From Clostridiales bacterium (GTDB taxonomy: Bacteria; Bacillota; Clostridia; Lachnospirales; Lachnospiraceae): a DNA stretch of 64,000 nt. The notes under the pieces were generated by a model that saw nothing but the letters and a program-made list of their open reading frames with translations, did not search any database and was not told where the DNA came from. This document shows positions 59,839 to 64,000 of this stretch, in pieces. Position 1 is the first letter of the stretch. Each line of letters begins with the position of its first letter. The position numbers and the translations under genes were made by a program. The stretch is taken from NCBI GenBank assembly GCA_019423795.1, contig JAHZAT010000088.1, positions 1 through 64,000 on the forward strand, written 5' to 3'.

Positions 59839-60182
59839 AAGATTTTGAAGAAATATACCGGGAGCTGGCGATTGAATGCTTCCGGTATTTTGGTTTTACG
59901 TCGTTTGATCAAGTGGACCAATTGACGATTGCACAATATGAGATCATGGCCGAAGCGGCAAGGCTAAAAGAAGTAGATAAAGACTACAGAAATCACTGGC
60001 AAGCGTTTCTTAATTTTGCCGTACGTGCAAAAAAGAAAGCCGGAAAGAACAGACAAAAACCAGTCTATCCAACATTTAAGAAATTCTACGACTACGAAGA
60101 TGCAATCGATCAGGCAAAACGAAAGAATAAGCCAGATCGATTTGAGAAGATGAAGAGATTGCTAAGAAGGAGGGAGAGCTGA
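59739..60182 (+). CDS. gpT part of the tail chaperone, made by -1 frameshift
   Basis: The -1 frame is open from 59739 (just after TGA at 59736) to 60182. A -1 slip on GGGTTTC would join gpG up to Gly-Phe with this frame, adding about 142 residues that end in a strongly basic, helical end (AKRKNKPDRFEKMKRLLRR). The GTG at 59913 inside it lacks a ribosome site and is probably not a start. The frame stops as the tape measure starts (60182). Confidence 0.8.
   Translation, partial: YGIGFLRECKCYEENDTRAEGRSGETEEETGRIKDFEEIYRELAIECFRYFGFTSFDQVDQLTIAQYEIMAEAARLKEVDKDYRNHWQAFLNFAVRAKKKAGKNRQKPVYPTFKKFYDYEDAIDQAKRKNKPDRFEKMKRLLRRRES
59748..59754 (+). promoter_or_regulatory. Programmed -1 frameshift site GGGTTTC
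   Basis: Read in the gpG frame as G GGT TTC, a canonical X XXY YYZ site. Ten bases upstream is the stop codon of the -1 frame, so the site is near the first point where a shift can work. Confidence 0.75.
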
Positions 60183-63100
60183 TGGCAGAATCATATAGTG
60201 TTGAAGCGATATTAACTGCGAGAGATGCTGGATTCGAAGCAGGTATGAAAGCAGCTCAAAAATCCACACTATCTTTAGGAAAAGTTCTTAAAAGCGGAAT
60301 CGGTTTTGGGGCAATGGTGGCAATAGGAAACAAAGCGGTGTCTGTAGTCACTTCTGGACTTTCAGAAATTGTAGGAGGATTAAACGAATCAAGTGCTGCA
60401 TGGAAAACTTTCGAAGGTAACATGAGCATGAATGATCATTCAAAAAAAGAAATAGCAAGCACTAGAAAAGAACTACAAAAATTTGCAGAACAGACAATTT
60501 ATAGTTCTTCAGATATGGCTTCTACATATGCTCAATTAGATGCAGTTGGTACAAAAAGTACAACGAAACTTGTAAAAGGATTTGGAGGTTTAGCTGCAGC
60601 AGCAGAAAATCCACAGCAAGCAATGAAAACTTTGTCACAGCAGGCTACACAGATGGCAGCAAAACCTAAAATACAGTGGGAAGACTTCAAATTAATGGTT
60701 GAACAGACACCTGCGGGTATTGCAGCTGTTGCAAAAACAATGGGAAGATCTACACAGCAGTTAATTAAGGATGTTCAGGATGGTAAAGTAAAAACCGAAG
60801 ACTTTTTTGCGGCAATTGCTAAGACAGGAACGAATAAACAGTTCACAAAGCTTGCAACAGAATATAAAACTGTTGGACAAGCAATGGATGGTTTAACAGA
60901 GACGGCAGCAAATAAATTGCAGCCAGCGTTTGATAAAGTATCTAGCATTGCAATTAAGGGAGTAAGTGATGTAACGAATCTTTTAGATAATGTCGATGGT
61001 AATAAAATAGCGAGCAAGATTGGTGGCTTTGCAACAAAGGCTGGGAAATACTGGTCTGTTTTTAAGACAGATGCGAAAGAAGTAGGACAAGCGTTCGGAT
61101 CAGCAGTAAGTGCTATCGGGAAAAGTATGGGAGAATTGAATGGTTCTTTCGGGTCTGATAAATCTGTATCTAGTTTTAAAAGTGTTGTTGATAGTATTTC
61201 TGGTGGGTTAAAAGCATTAGCTGGTTTTGCTGAAAAGCATTCTGGAGCAATTGCAAGTCTTATAACAACGTTACCGAAGATATTAATTGGGTTTAAAGCA
61301 TTTAAGATAGTAAAAGCACTTGCCCCTGGAATTGGTAGTTTCACAAAATCAATTCTGGCGTTAGCAGGAAAAGGAATAGCAGGACTTGCAGCAAAATTAT
61401 TTGGAGTTGCAGCAGGAGAAACAGCAACAGGAAAATCTGCAAAAGTAAGCAATAAATCAGTCCTAACAATGGCAAAAAGTACAATGATGCTCGGAATAGG
61501 AGTATTAATGGTTGCAACAGGTTTTGGAATTATGGCGCAAGCAAGTATTGCGTTGGCAAATTCAGGAGGATTAGCAATAGGCGTGATGATCGGCATGACA
61601 GGAGCATTAGCGGCATTAGTCATTGGTGGAATGGCGGCTATGAAAATATTTTCTCAAACTCCAGCAAGAGCACAAGCAAGTGCAGCGGCATTACTTGCTC
61701 TAGGAGCCGGTGTTTTGATGGTTGCAGCCGGACTAGCGATCATGGCGGCGGCAAGTATTGCACTTGCAAATGCAGGTACACCAGCGATCGCCTGTATGGC
61801 AGGAATGGTTGTAGCTGTTGGAGCGTTAATGGCGATTGCAGGAGCCGTTGGACCAGCAATGACAGCGGGAGCCGTTGGGTTTATTGCATTTGGTACAGCA
61901 ATTGTACTTGTTAGTGCGGGGGCATTATTAGCTGCAGCGTCATTAGCGGTTGTTGCAGGAGTTCTTCCAACAGTGGTGCAATATGGAACTGCAGGAGCCG
62001 TGGCTATAGCATCACTTGGAGCAAGTATGATAGTATTCGGAGCAGGATCGGCAGTCGCGGGAGCTGGCTGTATTGTACTTGGAGCTGGATTACTAGCAGT
62101 TGGAGTTGGTGCAACAGCTGCAGGAGGCGGACTTTTAATACTTGGAACCGTATTGCTTGTAACAAGTAAAGGATTCACAACATTTGCACAAGTGATCAAA
62201 ACAGTTGTAGATGCAATCAGTGGTGGTCTAAGGACAGTATTAGACGGAATTGCAAATGTGATCAAGTCTGTTGGAGAATCTGCGAAGAATGCAGGAACTG
62301 GATTTAAGAGTGTAGCCGAAGGAATCAAGATGATTTCCGGATTATCGATAGGATCTATTGCAAAAAGCCTTGGGGCAGTAGCAATCGGGATTGGAAAAAT
62401 CTCTCGTAAAGGCTCTGATATCCAACAGACCGCAAATGGCATGAAAACTTTATCTGCAGCGTCTGTTTCTGTAAATTCAAGTTTTGGATCCATGGGAGCG
62501 AAAGCAACATCGGCTCTATCTGGAATTAAAAAATCAATGTCCAGTACGGCCAACGCTGCAAAATCATCTGGAAAGAAGATGGGAAGCGGATTTACCTCTT
62601 CTATGCAAAGCGGATTAAGAAAAGGACCAGGTATTGCCTCAAAAGCTGTATCTAGCACAAATTCAAGATTACGTTCAGGACGATCTGGAGCATACAGTGC
62701 AGGTGCTTATATCAGTCAAGGGTTTGCACAAGGAATGAGTTCATGTCTGGGACAGATCGAAGCCGCAGCATCCAGAATGGTATCAGCAGCAGAAAAAGCG
62801 ATCAGGGCAAAAGCTCAGATCCATTCGCCATCCAGAATGACGAAAAAAGATGGTCGTTACATAGCGGCAGGTCTTGCAATTGGTATCAGAAATGGTATCA
62901 GCAGCGTGAAATCTGCAAGTAAAACTTTAGCAAAAACAGCGATAAACACAATGAAGAAAGCAACAAAATCTCGTAAATACGAAGATGCGGCAAGTAATGT
63001 TGTAAGTAAATACAAAGATTCTATGAATAGTAAAGTATCTTCAATTACTAAGTCTTTGAATAAGAAGATTAATGCTGGTGTAAAAAAACTGCAAAAGAAA

Positions 63101-64000
63101 AATCCAAAATTAAAAAAAGCGTATACGCAAGTTGGAAAAATTCTAAAATCAGACATGAACAAAACGATAAAGTCACAAGGAAAGAAAGCTATTAACGCAG
63201 CAGACAAGGCATTAACAGCTCTTGGAAAGAAGTATCAAGAGAAATACGATGCGATCATTTCAGACAGGGATAATTATAAGAGCAAATTAGCAGATTATGG
63301 AGATTTGTTTAGTTCTGATAATTACGGATATATTTCATTAGTAAACTTTAAAGCTCAAAAAAATCAAGTAGAACAACTTGCGAAGAATATGGAAAAACTA
63401 AAAAAAGTTCTTCCATATGATCTTATGCGTGATATTCAGAATTTGGATACAGCACAAGGATTAAAGTATACGACGGAATTATTAAAAAAGAGTGATTCCT
63501 GGTTAAAACAGTATGGAAAAGACTATTCAGAATTTATGACCAGTGCGGACAAAAATGCAAAATCATATTATCAACCGTATATTAAGCAGCTTGACAAAGA
63601 TTATAGCAGTGCGGTTACAGCAGAGCTAAGCAAATTGAAAAAACAGATGAATACGATTGCGCAGGATGCAACAAAGGGATTTGTTAAAGGACTGACATCT
63701 AAATCAAACAAAAAAGCCTTAAATAAGGCAGCAAAAGATTTGGCAAACATTCTTACCAAAGCCGTAAAAGGGAAATTAAAAATCCATTCGCCATCCCGTG
63801 TTATGAAAGCCTTAGGAGTATTCGTTGTAAAGGGATTTGTCAATGGAATCTCTTCTATGGCAAATACATTATATAAAACGATGGATAGCATAATTACAGT
63901 TCCAAACTTTAACAACCTTGCGATCGCAGGAGATGTTGGAGGAAGTCTTAACAGTGATTATGACTATTACACACAGGCAGAATACACGATTATTGTCCCA
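60182..64000 (+). CDS. Tape measure protein, 5' part (runs off the window)
   Basis: 1273 codons are present without a stop. Starts MAESYSVEAILTARDAGFEAGMK, has a tape measure domain (about 70-250, SSSDMASTYAQLDAVG...) and an Ala/Gly-rich hydrophobic middle (about 430-660) that could cross a membrane. Two copies of an IHSPSR...G...G...NGI motif lie near residues 880-900 and 1200-1225. Its length sets tail length. It overlaps the chaperone stop by one base. Confidence 0.92.
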   Translation, partial: MAESYSVEAILTARDAGFEAGMKAAQKSTLSLGKVLKSGIGFGAMVAIGNKAVSVVTSGLSEIVGGLNESSAAWKTFEGNMSMNDHSKKEIASTRKELQKFAEQTIYSSSDMASTYAQLDAVGTKSTTKLVKGFGGLAAAAENPQQAMKTLSQQATQMAAKPKIQWEDFKLMVEQTPAGIAAVAKTMGRSTQQLIKDVQDGKVKTEDFFAAIAKTGTNKQFTKLATEYKTVGQAMDGLTETAANKLQPAFDKVSSIAIKGVSDVTNLLDNVDGNKIASKIGGFATKAGKYWSVFKTDAKEVGQAFGSAVSAIGKSMGELNGSFGSDKSVSSFKSVVDSISGGLKALAGFAEKHSGAIASLITTLPKILIGFKAFKIVKALAPGIGSFTKSILALAGKGIAGLAAKLFGVAAGETATGKSAKVSNKSVLTMAKSTMMLGIGVLMVATGFGIMAQASIALANSGGLAIGVMIGMTGALAALVIGGMAAMKIFSQTPARAQASAAALLALGAGVLMVAAGLAIMAAASIALANAGTPAIACMAGMVVAVGALMAIAGAVGPAMTAGAVGFIAFGTAIVLVSAGALLAAASLAVVAGVLPTVVQYGTAGAVAIASLGASMIVFGAGSAVAGAGCIVLGAGLLAVGVGATAAGGGLLILGTVLLVTSKGFTTFAQVIKTVVDAISGGLRTVLDGIANVIKSVGESAKNAGTGFKSVAEGIKMISGLSIGSIAKSLGAVAIGIGKISRKGSDIQQTANGMKTLSAASVSVNSSFGSMGAKATSALSGIKKSMSSTANAAKSSGKKMGSGFTSSMQSGLRKGPGIASKAVSSTNSRLRSGRSGAYSAGAYISQGFAQGMSSCLGQIEAAASRMVSAAEKAIRAKAQIHSPSRMTKKDGRYIAAGLAIGIRNGISSVKSASKTLAKTAINTMKKATKSRKYEDAASNVVSKYKDSMNSKVSSITKSLNKKINAGVKKLQKKNPKLKKAYTQVGKILKSDMNKTIKSQGKKAINAADKALTALGKKYQEKYDAIISDRDNYKSKLADYGDLFSSDNYGYISLVNFKAQKNQVEQLAKNMEKLKKVLPYDLMRDIQNLDTAQGLKYTTELLKKSDSWLKQYGKDYSEFMTSADKNAKSYYQPYIKQLDKDYSSAVTAELSKLKKQMNTIAQDATKGFVKGLTSKSNKKALNKAAKDLANILTKAVKGKLKIHSPSRVMKALGVFVVKGFVNGISSMANTLYKTMDSIITVPNFNNLAIAGDVGGSLNSDYDYYTQAEYTIIVP

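Noticed and set aside
59913..60182. Independent 89-residue gene starting with GTG
   Set aside because: No ribosome site; the frame is open far upstream and is better explained as the -1 frameshift product.
60775..62658. Long minus-strand frames rich in Ala, Pro and Ile opposite the tape measure gene
   Set aside because: They are antisense shadows of a low-complexity Ala/Gly-rich gene; there are no ribosome sites and no family match.

Overview
The window looks like the chromosome of a low-GC, spore-forming, strictly fermentative gut Firmicute, most likely a Lachnospiraceae member of the Anaerostipes type. The basis is AT-rich DNA, strong AGGAGG ribosome-binding sites, sporulation genes (gpr, spoIIP, a GerMN lipoprotein), a Rex redox repressor and a GGGtGRT protein. 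The genus assignment is inference.

Positions 1-33137 are core chromosome. In order: the end of an NSS-type sodium symporter and a putative zinc-dependent phospholipase-C-fold protein; an arginine block (argG divergent from argC-argJ-argB-argD, with an ARG box and a near-consensus promoter between them); a small YdcZ-type DMT transporter; a cluster of comEA, response regulator, sensor kinase, GerMN lipoprotein, comEC and holA; rpsT on the other strand; gpr, spoIIP, lepA and hemW; then on the minus strand a cytoplasmic subtilisin, a family 2 glycosyltransferase and an ABC-F ATPase; then rex, acpS, nnr, alr, mazF (no antitoxin seen), a CBS/CorC protein and a YebC regulator; metY on the minus strand; and a NifU-like scaffold plus GGGtGRT pair.

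From about 33.14 kb to the end is a temperate siphovirus-type prophage, cut off by the window edge. Its left end holds a tyrosine integrase with a zinc ribbon. The leftward lysogeny arm carries a stand-alone HslV/proteasome-beta-like hydrolase, a type I toxin with a probable antisense RNA, a lipoprotein, an ImmA-type peptidase and a CI-like repressor. The rightward arm begins with a Cro-like regulator and passes through single-strand annealing recombination (YqaJ exonuclease, DUF1351, RecT, RusA), a DUF4373 replication protein, an antirepressor, and accessory genes with long hairpins, small HTH proteins, Cys-rich miniproteins and a HicAB module. A tRNA-Met(CAU) precedes the packaging and morphogenesis genes: terminase, portal, a MuF minor head protein fused to a JAB/JAMM domain, a Prp protease, scaffold, capsid, connectors, major tail protein, a frameshifting tail chaperone and the tape measure.

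The most interesting points are these. A phage-encoded Prp cysteine protease sits beside three virion proteins (scaffold, capsid, tail tube) that all begin with an LxLQLF motif like the one Prp removes from ribosomal protein L27. The MuF-JAB fusion is followed by a tiny gene and a terminator, which resembles a MuF-type effector and immunity pair. The lone Ntn-hydrolase uses a TTG start that would leave a Ser as residue 1. Three long hairpins lie in front of small HTH genes, and their mismatches are mostly G-U wobbles on one strand. A convergent type I toxin-antitoxin locus has homologous promoters on both strands. A GGGTTTC slippery site lies in the tail chaperone gene.
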